A stretch of DNA of 31,676 nt from Clostridia bacterium (lineage in GTDB: Bacteria > Bacillota > Clostridia > Christensenellales > CAG-1252): positions 1 through 31,676 of the forward strand of contig JAGAAA010000055.1 of assembly GCA_017615495.1 (NCBI GenBank), given 5' to 3'. Shown here piece by piece: positions 24,505 through 31,580 of this stretch. The translations under genes and the position numbers were made by a program. The first letter of the stretch is position 1. Every line of letters starts with the position of its first letter. The notes below the pieces were generated by a model, which was not told the origin of the DNA, did not search any database, and saw only the letters and a list, made by a program, of their open reading frames with translations.

Positions 24505-27042
24505 ATGAAACTGCTTTTATTGGATAGCAACAGCTTGATCAACAGAGCGTTTTACGCTCTTCCCACTTTGCAGGACAGAAGCGGCCGTTATACGGGCGCG
24601 CTGTTCGGCTTCGTTTCGATGCTTTCAAAACTTATCAAAAGTGAGCATCCTACGCACATTGCTGCGGCGTTTGACGTGCATCAGCCCACTTTCCGTCATT
24701 TGAAATACGACGGATACAAGGCAAAGCGCCATCCCATGCCGGAGGAACTTAAGGCGCAGGTGCCCGCAATGAAAGAATTGTTACTTGCTATGGGCGTCAC
24801 CGTCGTGGAAGCGCCCGGGTACGAAGCGGACGATATCATCGGCACCCTCGCCGCAAAAAGCGATATGCCCACCGTGATCGTCAGCGGCGACAAGGACGTT
24901 TTGCAGCTCGTGTCGGATAAAACCACCGTTTTGCATACCAAGAGGGGCATTACGGACGTCATCCGTTATACCCCCGAAGCGTTGCTTGAGGAAGGGCTTA
25001 CCCCGCAAGGCGTCGTTGAAATGAAGTCCTTGATGGGCGACCATTCCGACAACATCCCCGGCGTGCCCGGCGTGGGCGAAAAAACGGCGCTTGAGTTCGT
25101 GCAACGCTACGGCACTATCGAGAATCTTTACGAGCATATTGACGAAGTCAAAGGGAAAATGCGCGAAAAGCTTCTGGATGGGCGTCAAAGCGCGGAGTTT
25201 TCGCATTGGCTTGCCACCATCGTGACCGACGCGCCCGTTGAAACCGGTGATTTTTCAAAGTATCGTTTTTCCGAAACCATTCCGTATCGCGCCAAAAAAA
25301 TGATGGAAGGGTACGAATTCAAAAAGTTGATCGATCGTTTTACCTTTTCCGATCCCGACGTTGAGGAACTTGCCGTTGCGGAAGCCAAAAACGAAGAGAT
25401 CACCACGATTTCTGACCTCAAAGCCTTTCTTTCCCGCTGTGAGGAGAAAAAGGAACTTGCTTTTTACGTGGCGGACGACCGCTTTGAGATCGCTTGCGAG
25501 GAAAGTAAAAACGCCGTCGTGCGCTATTCCTACGACTTGTTTGGGGAATCGCTTGGGTACGACGACATTTTGCAGGAGATCAAAGGATGTTTGAGCAAAA
25601 AAGACCTTGCAATCACGGTTTTTGACTTAAAAAACAACTATAGGATCTTTGAATTGTCGGTAAAAGAGGCTTTTAAAGCGGACGACGTCATGCTGATGGC
25701 GTATATTGCGGATTGCGGCGTCTATTACGAAACGCCCGTGGACGTTTTGCGTCGCTACGAGATCGGCGACGCGTCGGTTGCGTCCGGATTGCTCGTTTTG
25801 AAAAAGCTTCTTTTGAAAAAGATGGTGCAGGCAAATTCCTTAAAGGTATATAAGGAGATCGAATTGCCCCTCGTCCCCGTGCTGTACGATATGGAAAAAT
25901 GCGGTTTTCGCGTGGATCGGAAGGCTTTGGACGTACTCTCGGAGCGCTATTCCGGCGAATTGAACGCCGTGCGCGACAAGATCTACGCTTTGGCGGGCAA
26001 AGAATTCAATATAAATTCGCCCAAACAGCTTTCTGAAGTGCTGTTTGACGATTTAAAGCTTCCGACGGAGAAAAAGCGCAGCACCAACGCCGACGTTTTG
26101 GGCGAACTTGAGGATTTGCATCCGATCATTCCCGAAATTTTGCGGTATCGCTTGCTGTCAAAGCTGCTTTCGACCTATTTGATAGCGATGAAATCGATGA
26201 TCGACGCCAAAGGACGCATCCATACCGTCTTCAATCAGGCGCTTACGACGACGGGCAGGCTTTCTTCCTCCGAACCAAACCTGCAAAATATCCCCGTCAG
26301 AGAGGCGGAAGGGCGCGAAATTCGCTCTGCGTTCATCCCCAGCGAGGGGAATGTCCTTATTTCCGCCGATTATTCGCAGATCGAACTACGCTTGCTCGCT
26401 GATTTCTCGGGGGACGAAGGCTTGATCGAGTCTTTCCGCAAAGGCGAGGATATCCATGCGGCTACGGCGGCAAAGATATTCGGCGTGGCGGAAGATCAGG
26501 TGACGCCCAAAATGCGCCGTGACGCAAAAGCGGTCAATTTCGGTATCATTTACGGCATCAGCGACTTCGGGCTTTCCAAAAACGTCGGGTGCGGCGTCAA
26601 AGAAGCGCGTGATTTTATTACAAAATACCTTGATACTTACCCCAAAATCCGCGATTTTATGAAGCAATCGGTGGATTTTGCCAAGGAACACGGTTACGTG
26701 ACGACAAAAATGGGGCGTATTCGCGCTTTGCCCGAGATCAACAGTTCAAATTACAACGTCCGCAGCTTTGGCGAGCGCGCCGCGCTCAATATGCCGCTCC
26801 AAGGCACCGCTGCGGATATCATCAAATTGGCAATGATCAACGTTTACGCCGCTTTGGAAAGGGAAAACCTTTCCGCCAAAATCATTTTGCAGGTGCACGA
26901 CGAATTGATCGTCGATTGTCCTATTGCGGAAAAGGATGCCGTGGCGGCGCTACTCCATCGCGAAATGGAGAACGTTATGCCGCTTTCCGTTCCGCTTTCG
27001 GTAAACGTTTCCTTCGGAATGACGTGGAAGGAGGCAAAATAA
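24505..27042 (+). CDS. polA: DNA polymerase I
   Basis: Pol I removes RNA primers and fills gaps in replication and repair. The 845-residue protein has an N-terminal 5'-3' exonuclease (LLLDSNSLINRAFYALP, GYEADDIIGTLA, VSGDKDVLQLV, MGDHSDNIPGVPGVGEKTA). A middle 3'-5' exonuclease fold (about 290-450) lacks the D-x-E and other catalytic acids, as in most Firmicute Pol I. The polymerase domain carries motif A DYSQIELRLLA, motif B RRDAKAVNFGIIYG and motif C QVHDELIVD. coaE follows two bases after its stop. Confidence 0.98.
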   Translation: MKLLLLDSNSLINRAFYALPTLQDRSGRYTGALFGFVSMLSKLIKSEHPTHIAAAFDVHQPTFRHLKYDGYKAKRHPMPEELKAQVPAMKELLLAMGVTVVEAPGYEADDIIGTLAAKSDMPTVIVSGDKDVLQLVSDKTTVLHTKRGITDVIRYTPEALLEEGLTPQGVVEMKSLMGDHSDNIPGVPGVGEKTALEFVQRYGTIENLYEHIDEVKGKMREKLLDGRQSAEFSHWLATIVTDAPVETGDFSKYRFSETIPYRAKKMMEGYEFKKLIDRFTFSDPDVEELAVAEAKNEEITTISDLKAFLSRCEEKKELAFYVADDRFEIACEESKNAVVRYSYDLFGESLGYDDILQEIKGCLSKKDLAITVFDLKNNYRIFELSVKEAFKADDVMLMAYIADCGVYYETPVDVLRRYEIGDASVASGLLVLKKLLLKKMVQANSLKVYKEIELPLVPVLYDMEKCGFRVDRKALDVLSERYSGELNAVRDKIYALAGKEFNINSPKQLSEVLFDDLKLPTEKKRSTNADVLGELEDLHPIIPEILRYRLLSKLLSTYLIAMKSMIDAKGRIHTVFNQALTTTGRLSSSEPNLQNIPVREAEGREIRSAFIPSEGNVLISADYSQIELRLLADFSGDEGLIESFRKGEDIHAATAAKIFGVAEDQVTPKMRRDAKAVNFGIIYGISDFGLSKNVGCGVKEARDFITKYLDTYPKIRDFMKQSVDFAKEHGYVTTKMGRIRALPEINSSNYNVRSFGERAALNMPLQGTAADIIKLAMINVYAALERENLSAKIILQVHDELIVDCPIAEKDAVAALLHREMENVMPLSVPLSVNVSFGMTWKEAK

Positions 27043-27043
27043 C

Positions 27044-27613
27044 ATGAAAATTGCGCTGGCGGGCGGAATAGGGAGCGGAAAAAGCCTCGTAACGAAGATC
27101 TTGCGAGATTTGGGCGCAAAAGTGGTGGTTGCTGACGAAGTGAACGCGCAATTGCTTCTTGATCCCGAATACGTTGCTTTGATCGCGCATAATTTTCCGT
27201 CCGTCGTCCATAATAACGTCATCAACAAAAAGGAACTCGCAAACATCGTTTATCACGACGAGGAGAAAAGGCGTTTGCTGATGGATCTTGCCCATCCGCG
27301 AATTTTTCAAAAGATGCTGTCCGCGTATCCGGAAGAGAAGGTGGTGTTTTTTGAGATTCCTCTTCTTTCCGAATCCAAGGTGAAGTTTGATCAAGTGTGG
27401 TTTGTCGACGCAAAAATCGAAACGCGTGTGGCTCGCATTTGCTCCCGCGATCACGTGACGGAAGACTATGCCCGCAACGTGATTTCTTTACAAAAAGGGG
27501 AGGCGGCAATCCGCGATAACGCCACCGTCGTTATCTCAAACGACGCCGACTGCGATGCGCTGCGTGAACGGGTAAAGGCATTATATTGCTCTATTTTAAA
27601 CCAATTTTCATAA
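27044..27613 (+). CDS. coaE: Dephospho-CoA kinase
   Basis: CoaE carries out the last step of coenzyme A synthesis, phosphorylating dephospho-CoA. The 189-residue protein has the P-loop GGIGSGKS at residues 8-15, VVVADEVNAQLL, LAHPRIF and FFEIPLLSE, all family features. AAGGAGG at about 27029-27035 lies at the end of polA. The polA-coaE-lytic transglycosylase order is common in Clostridia. Its 3' end overlaps the next gene by 28 nt. Confidence 0.95.
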   Translation: MKIALAGGIGSGKSLVTKILRDLGAKVVVADEVNAQLLLDPEYVALIAHNFPSVVHNNVINKKELANIVYHDEEKRRLLMDLAHPRIFQKMLSAYPEEKVVFFEIPLLSESKVKFDQVWFVDAKIETRVARICSRDHVTEDYARNVISLQKGEAAIRDNATVVISNDADCDALRERVKALYCSILNQFS

Positions 27614-28116
27614 TAATTGTTGTAATTTTCATAATAATTTCACTTTATTCGTGCGATCTTGGCGCCAGACGATGCGCTGATTTGATCCGTGAGATATCAT
27701 TAGAATACGGCGTTGATCCTGCTGTTGTATTTGCCGTTGCGGAGGTAGAAAGTCATTTTGATCCCGAGGCAAAATCCTCTGCGGGGGCGGTTGGTCTTAT
27801 GCAACTGATGCCCGATACCGCATCTTGGGTTGCTAAATGCATTCCCATCGAAAACTACAAGGATGAAGACCTATTCGTTCCGGAAACAAACGTCCGCATC
27901 GGCGTATGGTATCTCAGTTACTTATACGGCGTTTTTGATGAAAGTTGGCAGGTGTTTGCCGCATACAACGCCGGCGAAGGCACGGTAAAAGATTGGATTT
28001 CGGACGAAAACTTCAAAAAAGAGGATATTCCGTACTCCGAAACCGCAAATTACGTAACAAAAGTGGAAAGGGCGCTCAAGCGTTACGGTAAGAAAAAATT
28101 TGCCGCTTTTGATTGA
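27586..28116 (+). CDS. Lytic transglycosylase (SLT, GH23), membrane-anchored or lipoprotein
   Basis: The protein has a hydrophobic N-terminal segment (residues 5-20) and an SLT domain from about residue 35. VAEVESHFDPEAKS contains the catalytic Glu (about E55), followed by GAVGLMQLMPDTASW and the AAYNAGEGTV motif. Such enzymes cleave peptidoglycan between MurNAc and GlcNAc outside the membrane. Cys23 in LYSC could be a lipoprotein site, though Tyr at -2 is unusual; a plain anchor is possible. The TTG start at 27586 has AAAGG 7 nt upstream and overlaps coaE. Confidence 0.85.
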   Translation: MLYFKPIFIIIVVIFIIISLYSCDLGARRCADLIREISLEYGVDPAVVFAVAEVESHFDPEAKSSAGAVGLMQLMPDTASWVAKCIPIENYKDEDLFVPETNVRIGVWYLSYLYGVFDESWQVFAAYNAGEGTVKDWISDENFKKEDIPYSETANYVTKVERALKRYGKKKFAAFD

Positions 28117-28141
28117 CTTTGCGCTTAATTCCCTTTAATAT
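28113..28141 (+). promoter_or_regulatory. tRNA-Leu promoter
   Basis: TTGACT (28113-28118), a 17-bp spacer and TAATAT (28136-28141) are followed 10 nt later by the tRNA 5' end. The -35 overlaps the end of the lytic transglycosylase gene. Confidence 0.65.
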
Positions 28142-28151
28142 TGTGTTGTAA

Positions 28152-28238
28152 GCGGAAATGGCGGAATTGGCAGACGCGCAAGATTCAGGTTCTTGTGGTA
28201 GCAATACTGTGTGGGTTCAAGTCCCGTTTTCCGCACCA
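28152..28238 (+). tRNA. tRNA-Leu (anticodon CAG), CCA encoded
   Basis: The acceptor stem GCGGAAA (28152-28158) pairs with TTTCCGC (28228-28234). The discriminator A and CCA are at 28235-28238. The anticodon stem CAAGA/TCTTG encloses TTCAGGT, giving anticodon CAG, which reads CUG. The long variable arm and the TTCAAGT of the T arm fit a class II leucine tRNA. Confidence 0.97.
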
Positions 28239-28263
28239 AAAGGCACTCGCAAGAGTGCTTTTT
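28221..28263 (+). repeat. Direct repeat copy 1: tRNA-Leu 3' end plus terminator
   Basis: This 43-bp segment covers the last 18 bases of the tRNA and its terminator hairpin. It recurs 155 bp downstream (28376-28418) with a single mismatch in the hairpin loop (28250 C versus 28405 A). Confidence 0.95.
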
Positions 28264-28265
28264 TT
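28241..28265 (+). terminator. Intrinsic terminator of tRNA-Leu
   Basis: GCACTC-GCAA-GAGTGC forms a perfect 6-bp stem with a tetraloop, extendable by A-T pairs on both sides. A T run follows (28259-28265). Confidence 0.9.
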
Positions 28266-28271
28266 GTTTGT

Positions 28272-28382
28272 ACGGGGCTTGAACGGGTTGGGATCGGCGG
28301 CTTAAATACTCTGTTTAGCAGGTAAGACGCCGACAAACGCGGGTTGAGCGTTTGCAACCCCGGCAAGAGATAGATGTCCCGT
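28272..28382 (+). ncRNA. Candidate structured RNA between two tRNA 3'-end copies
   Basis: The segment folds into a compact three-way junction: P1 GGGTTG (28285-28290) with CAACCC (28355-28360), P2 TCGGCG (28294-28299) with CGCCGA (28328-28333), and P3 CAAACGC (28334-28340) with GCGTTTG (28348-28354) around a 7-nt loop. P2, P3 and P1 join with no unpaired bases except GGA between P1 and P2. Outer helices CTTG/CAAG and ACGGG/CCCGT close it. No open reading frame or known RNA family is recognised, and no own promoter is clear. The 3' end would come from terminator copy 2. Confidence 0.4.
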
Positions 28383-28418
28383 TTTCCGCACCAAAAGGCA
28401 CTCGAAAGAGTGCTTTTT
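28376..28418 (+). repeat. Direct repeat copy 2: detached tRNA 3' end plus terminator
   Basis: This copy contains the tRNA-Leu 3' acceptor strand with CCA and the terminator, but there is no matching 5' acceptor strand upstream, so it is not a tRNA gene. It resembles an integration scar (att-like) or the remains of a duplicated tRNA. Confidence 0.9.
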
Positions 28419-28419
28419 C
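28396..28419 (+). terminator. Second intrinsic terminator (copy of the tRNA-Leu terminator)
   Basis: GCACTC-GAAA-GAGTGC with a T run interrupted by one C. It is the repeat-2 copy with a GAAA loop. It would end any transcript of the structured segment upstream and insulate the HAD gene. Confidence 0.85.
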
Positions 28420-28431
28420 TTTAGAAAAAAC

Positions 28432-28460
28432 TTGCCCAAAGGCGGGGTAAACGGTATAAT
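28432..28460 (+). promoter_or_regulatory. Promoter of the HAD phosphatase gene, leaderless arrangement
   Basis: TTGCCC (28432-28437), a 17-bp spacer and consensus TATAAT (28455-28460) are followed by 6 nt and the ATG at 28467. No Shine-Dalgarno sequence. Confidence 0.72.
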
Positions 28461-28466
28461 TAAGGT

Positions 28467-29153
28467 ATGATCGACACCGTTTTGCTGGATTTGGATGATA
28501 CGATATTCGATTTTAAAGCCTGCGAAAGAAAGGCTCTTTCCGCCGCGCTTACAAAATGCGGGTTAGTATTTTCTGCCGAAGACGTTGCCGATTACAGCAA
28601 GATCAACGATTTGATGTGGAAACTTTTAGAAAAAGGGGAGATCAAGCGCGAAGAATTGCGCACTCGCCGCTTTGAGGTGTTTTTAAGCCGTTACGAAACC
28701 AACGTCACCCCCTCCGAATTTGCCGACCTATATATGCAAATGCTTTCCGAAACCGACGTTTTGATCGACGGGGCGCGGGAGCTTTTGGAATATTTGTCAA
28801 AGAACTATCGCTTGTACGCCGTCACCAACGGTTACGTTCAGACCCAATCGGGCAGGATCAGCCGCGCGGATATCGGAAAATATTTCAGAGAAATATTCAT
28901 TTCGCAAAACGTGGGCGCGCCCAAGCCCAAAAAAGAGTTTTTCGATTACTGCGCCGCGCACATTCCTTCCTTTTCCTTGGAGAGCACCGTCCTGATTGGT
29001 GATAGCCCGACTTCGGACGTTTTGGGCGGCAATGAATACGGAATTTTTACCATCCGTTACAACCCCGCCCGCCTCGAAAATCCGCCGGATAAAACACCCA
29101 AACGGGAAGTCTACGCTTTGTCGGAAATTCCCGAATTGTTGTTATCTTTGTAA
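28467..29153 (+). CDS. HAD superfamily phosphatase, YjjG-like
   Basis: The 228-residue protein has the four HAD motifs: DLDDT (D8 and D10 as nucleophile and acid/base), AVTNG (about residues 116-120), Lys in GAPKPKK, and IGDSPTSD near residue 178, with an alpha-helical cap between motifs I and II. The sequence resembles the YjjG group of 5'-nucleotidases, which act on pyrimidine and modified nucleotides as housekeeping enzymes. Substrate is not determined by sequence. The gene has its own promoter and is not tightly coupled to its neighbours. Confidence 0.88.
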   Translation: MIDTVLLDLDDTIFDFKACERKALSAALTKCGLVFSAEDVADYSKINDLMWKLLEKGEIKREELRTRRFEVFLSRYETNVTPSEFADLYMQMLSETDVLIDGARELLEYLSKNYRLYAVTNGYVQTQSGRISRADIGKYFREIFISQNVGAPKPKKEFFDYCAAHIPSFSLESTVLIGDSPTSDVLGGNEYGIFTIRYNPARLENPPDKTPKREVYALSEIPELLLSL

Positions 29154-29189
29154 TTCTGAGAGGTATTTTCTCAAAAAGGCAAAAATTTC

Positions 29190-29218
29190 TTTTCATATTT
29201 CAGCTTTTGTGTTAATAT
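29190..29218 (+). promoter_or_regulatory. Possible promoter of the NlpC/P60-like gene
   Basis: TAATAT at 29213-29218 has TG at 29210-29211, an extended -10. TTTTCA at 29190-29195 is a weak -35 at 17 bp. The ATG at 29228 lies 9 nt after the -10 and no Shine-Dalgarno sequence exists, so the mRNA leader would be at most a few bases. Confidence 0.42.
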
Positions 29219-29227
29219 TGATTTCAA

Positions 29228-29800
29228 ATGAAAAAGATTTATTTGGTTATGACACATACCGGAACTTCCTTTTCGCAAATGATCAGAAGGCACACCGGTC
29301 ATACCTACAATCATATTTCCATCTCGCTCAAAGAGGATCTTTCCGAGATGTATTCTTTCGGTAGGCTCAACCCTTATATCTTTTTCTGGGGCGGTTTTGT
29401 GATCGAAAGCCCCAAAAAGGGCACGTTCAAGCGCTTTTTTAAGACCATCGCCAAGGTTTTGGAGGTGCCTGTCGACGACGAATCTTATGCCATCATTGAG
29501 TATTACATCAACCAGTTTATTGCCGATAAGAAGTCGTTCGGATATAATTTCCTCGGCATTTTGAAGGCGATCAACAACGTGAATTATCAAAAAACCTATC
29601 GCAGGTTTTATTGTAGCCAGTTCGTAAACTACCTTTTGGTTTGCGCGCACGTCGTTCCGGAGAATTATTTCGGCTCCATCGTCAAGCCGGAAGATTTTTG
29701 CAGGATTCAAAGCGCAAAAGTGTTGTACGAAGGGCTTTTGCGCGAGTATAACGCCGAAATTTTTCACTCTGTGAACCTCCTCACTGAGGATCATTTTTAA
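29228..29800 (+). CDS. NlpC/P60-like (papain-fold) protein of unknown role
   Basis: This 190-residue protein resembles a conserved clostridial group with a permuted NlpC/P60-like cysteine peptidase pattern: His29 in TYNHISISL, the MYSFGRLNPY and FWGGFVIE blocks, and Cys129 in RFYCSQFVNYLL. There is no signal peptide or membrane segment, so it probably acts in the cytoplasm. The family could hydrolyse an amide or lipid bond; no substrate is established. yunB follows after 21 nt without a Shine-Dalgarno sequence, suggesting a shared transcript or a second short-leader promoter. Confidence 0.75.
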   Translation: MKKIYLVMTHTGTSFSQMIRRHTGHTYNHISISLKEDLSEMYSFGRLNPYIFFWGGFVIESPKKGTFKRFFKTIAKVLEVPVDDESYAIIEYYINQFIADKKSFGYNFLGILKAINNVNYQKTYRRFYCSQFVNYLLVCAHVVPENYFGSIVKPEDFCRIQSAKVLYEGLLREYNAEIFHSVNLLTEDHF

Positions 29801-29821
29801 TTTTCCGTCATATAAAACAAT

Positions 29822-30469
29822 ATGAAGAAGAGAAAAGCGAGGAAGGTCGCGGTTTTTCTTATCGTGCTTTGCGTCGCCGCCGGCGCCGTTTTCTTTGGCT
29901 TTCAAAAAAACGTAAAACCCGTGGTGTTCACCTATTGCGACGCCTTGATCGCTTCTCTCGGCATGGACGCCATCAACAAAAGCAGTGCGGACGTCGTGGC
30001 GCTTTACGAATATTCCGATTTTGTTGAAATAGGGAAGGACGACGCCGGCAAAGTCCTTTACCTCGGCACGAATACGCCGATGGTAAACGGATTTGTAAGG
30101 AGCTTGGCGCTCCGCTGTGAAAACGCCTTGAACGCCATCGGCAAGCAAACCGCGGTCATTCCGGCGGGCGCCTTTACCGGCTCGGCGCTGATGTCCAATT
30201 CCGGGCCGAAGATCAACGTTGACATCACCTTTTTCTCCACCGTAAAGTGCGATTTCGTAACATCCTTTGAAAACGTGGACATCAACCAAACGCGGCACAG
30301 CATTTTTGCAAAGATAGATGTTTTGTTCAACACCGTTTTGCCCATCGCGGAGCACGAGATCTTTTTGTCCAACAACGTTTTGGTGGCGGAAAACGTTATC
30401 GTCGGGGAGATCCCGGGCGTTTACGTCGCCGATAAAAACGCCACGGATTACTTGGATCTGATCCCGTAA
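29822..30469 (+). CDS. yunB: Sporulation protein YunB
   Basis: The 215-residue protein has one N-terminal membrane segment (about residues 8-27). The conserved YunB core is IPAGAFTGSALMSNSGPKI, then INQTRH (about residue 154), LPIAEHEIFLSNNVLVAENVIVGEIPGVY. In B. subtilis yunB is expressed in the mother cell and mutants sporulate poorly; its molecular role is not known. The presence of the gene indicates a spore-forming ancestry. The ATG has no Shine-Dalgarno sequence; TATAAA ends 5 nt before it, but no good -35 is seen. Confidence 0.9.
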   Translation: MKKRKARKVAVFLIVLCVAAGAVFFGFQKNVKPVVFTYCDALIASLGMDAINKSSADVVALYEYSDFVEIGKDDAGKVLYLGTNTPMVNGFVRSLALRCENALNAIGKQTAVIPAGAFTGSALMSNSGPKINVDITFFSTVKCDFVTSFENVDINQTRHSIFAKIDVLFNTVLPIAEHEIFLSNNVLVAENVIVGEIPGVYVADKNATDYLDLIP

Positions 30470-30497
30470 TTTTCGCGGATAAAACGAGTTGTATTTC

Positions 30498-30526
30498 TTG
30501 ACACCAAAATACAATAGTGATAATCT
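30498..30526 (+). promoter_or_regulatory. pheST promoter
   Basis: Consensus TTGACA (30498-30503), a 17-bp spacer and TAATCT (30521-30526). GATAAT overlaps it at a shorter spacing. The leader is short, about 20-25 nt, with GGAG at 30547-30550. There is no room for a T-box riboswitch. Confidence 0.65.
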
Positions 30527-30555
30527 TTTACTATATACTTTTATTTGGAGTCGTT

Positions 30556-31572
30556 ATGCTTAACAAAATCAATGAACTGTTGAACAAAGTAAAAGAATGC
30601 GTCGAAAAGGCGTCTTCCAGCACGGACGTTAACGATCTTCGCGTGCGTTTCCTCGGCAAGAGCGGCGAGTACACCGGGCTTTTGCGCGGTTTGAAGGACG
30701 TTCCGCCTGCGGAAAGAGGCACGATCGGTAAGTTGATCAACGACGGCAAGATCCGTTTGGAAAACATGCTTGCCGAAAAAGAAGCCGCCTTCCGCGCAAA
30801 AGAAGAAGAGCGCAAGCTTAAGGCGGAAAAGATCGACGTCACCCTCTCAAAAGGGTACAAGATCGGGTCGACGCACCCCATCACCAAGGTCAAAAACGAA
30901 ATTTTGGATACCTTTATCGGTCTCGGTTTCGCGGTCAAGGAAGGACCGGAGATCGAGACGGATTATTACAACTTCCAAACCCTCGGCATTCCCGCCGACC
31001 ATCCTGCGAGGGATATGCAGGACACCTTCTACATCAGCGAGAACATCCTTTTGAGGACGCATACCTCCCCGATGCAATCGAGGACGATGCTTTCGCAAAA
31101 GCCGCCCATCCGCATCGTGGTGCCCGGCAAGGTTTACCGCGCGGATGACGACGCGACGCACAGCCCCATCTTTAACCTGATCGAAGGCCTTTGCGTGGAA
31201 GAGGGCATTTCCTTGGCGCATCTTAAGAACATGCTTGAGATCTTTGCCAAATCCACATTCAATCAGGATACGAAGGTGCGTTTCAGACCCTCGTATTTCC
31301 CCTTTACCGAGCCCAGCGTTGAAGTGGATATCAGCTGCAGCATGTGCGGCGGAAAGGGTTGCCGCCTTTGCAAGGGCACCGGTTGGATCGAGATCCTCGG
31401 CGCCGGCATCGTCAACCCCGTGGTTTTGGAAAACTGCGGCATCGATTCCAAAAAGTACAGCGGCTTTGCCTTCGGCTTCGGCATCGACAGGATCGCCATG
31501 TTGAAGTACGGCATCCCCGACATCCGTCTTATGTACGAAAACGACGTGAATTTCTTGAAGCAGTATAAATAG
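30556..31572 (+). CDS. pheS: Phenylalanine--tRNA ligase subunit alpha
   Basis: PheS is the catalytic alpha chain of the alpha2beta2 enzyme that charges tRNA-Phe. The 338-residue protein has the N-terminal coiled-coil tRNA-binding arm (residues 1-90), motif 2 region with RIVVPGKVYRADDDATHSP, FRPSYFPFTEPSVEVDI, the CSMCGGKGCRLCKGTGWIEI insertion, and motif 3 FGFGIDRIAMLKYGI. The ATG at 30556 is chosen because GGAG lies 5 nt upstream; an in-frame start at 30517 would lie in the promoter. pheT follows after 8 nt. Confidence 0.98.
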   Translation: MLNKINELLNKVKECVEKASSSTDVNDLRVRFLGKSGEYTGLLRGLKDVPPAERGTIGKLINDGKIRLENMLAEKEAAFRAKEEERKLKAEKIDVTLSKGYKIGSTHPITKVKNEILDTFIGLGFAVKEGPEIETDYYNFQTLGIPADHPARDMQDTFYISENILLRTHTSPMQSRTMLSQKPPIRIVVPGKVYRADDDATHSPIFNLIEGLCVEEGISLAHLKNMLEIFAKSTFNQDTKVRFRPSYFPFTEPSVEVDISCSMCGGKGCRLCKGTGWIEILGAGIVNPVVLENCGIDSKKYSGFAFGFGIDRIAMLKYGIPDIRLMYENDVNFLKQYK

Positions 31573-31580
31573 GAGTTAAT

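Noticed and set aside
25375..25860. Loss of catalytic acids in the 3'-5' exonuclease fold of DNA polymerase I
   Set aside because: This is usual for Pol I of Firmicutes and is not a novelty.
28376..28393. Second tRNA-Leu gene
   Set aside because: Only the 3' acceptor strand and CCA are present; there is no 5' acceptor, D or anticodon arm.
29157..29180. TGAGA/TCTCA hairpin after the HAD gene as a terminator
   Set aside because: The stem has only 5 bp and no T run follows on the plus strand.
29778..29805. TCCTC-ACT-GAGGA hairpin followed by T-rich sequence at the end of the NlpC/P60-like gene
   Set aside because: The short stem with a 3-nt loop and broken T run inside the coding end is too weak to call a terminator.
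29171..30514. A 447-codon minus-strand open frame opposite yunB and the NlpC/P60-like gene
   Set aside because: The plus-strand products are recognisable families with their own starts, and the minus-strand product has no family features.
30504..30555. T-box or other riboswitch before pheS
   Set aside because: The leader is only about 20-25 nt and has no specifier or antiterminator sequence.
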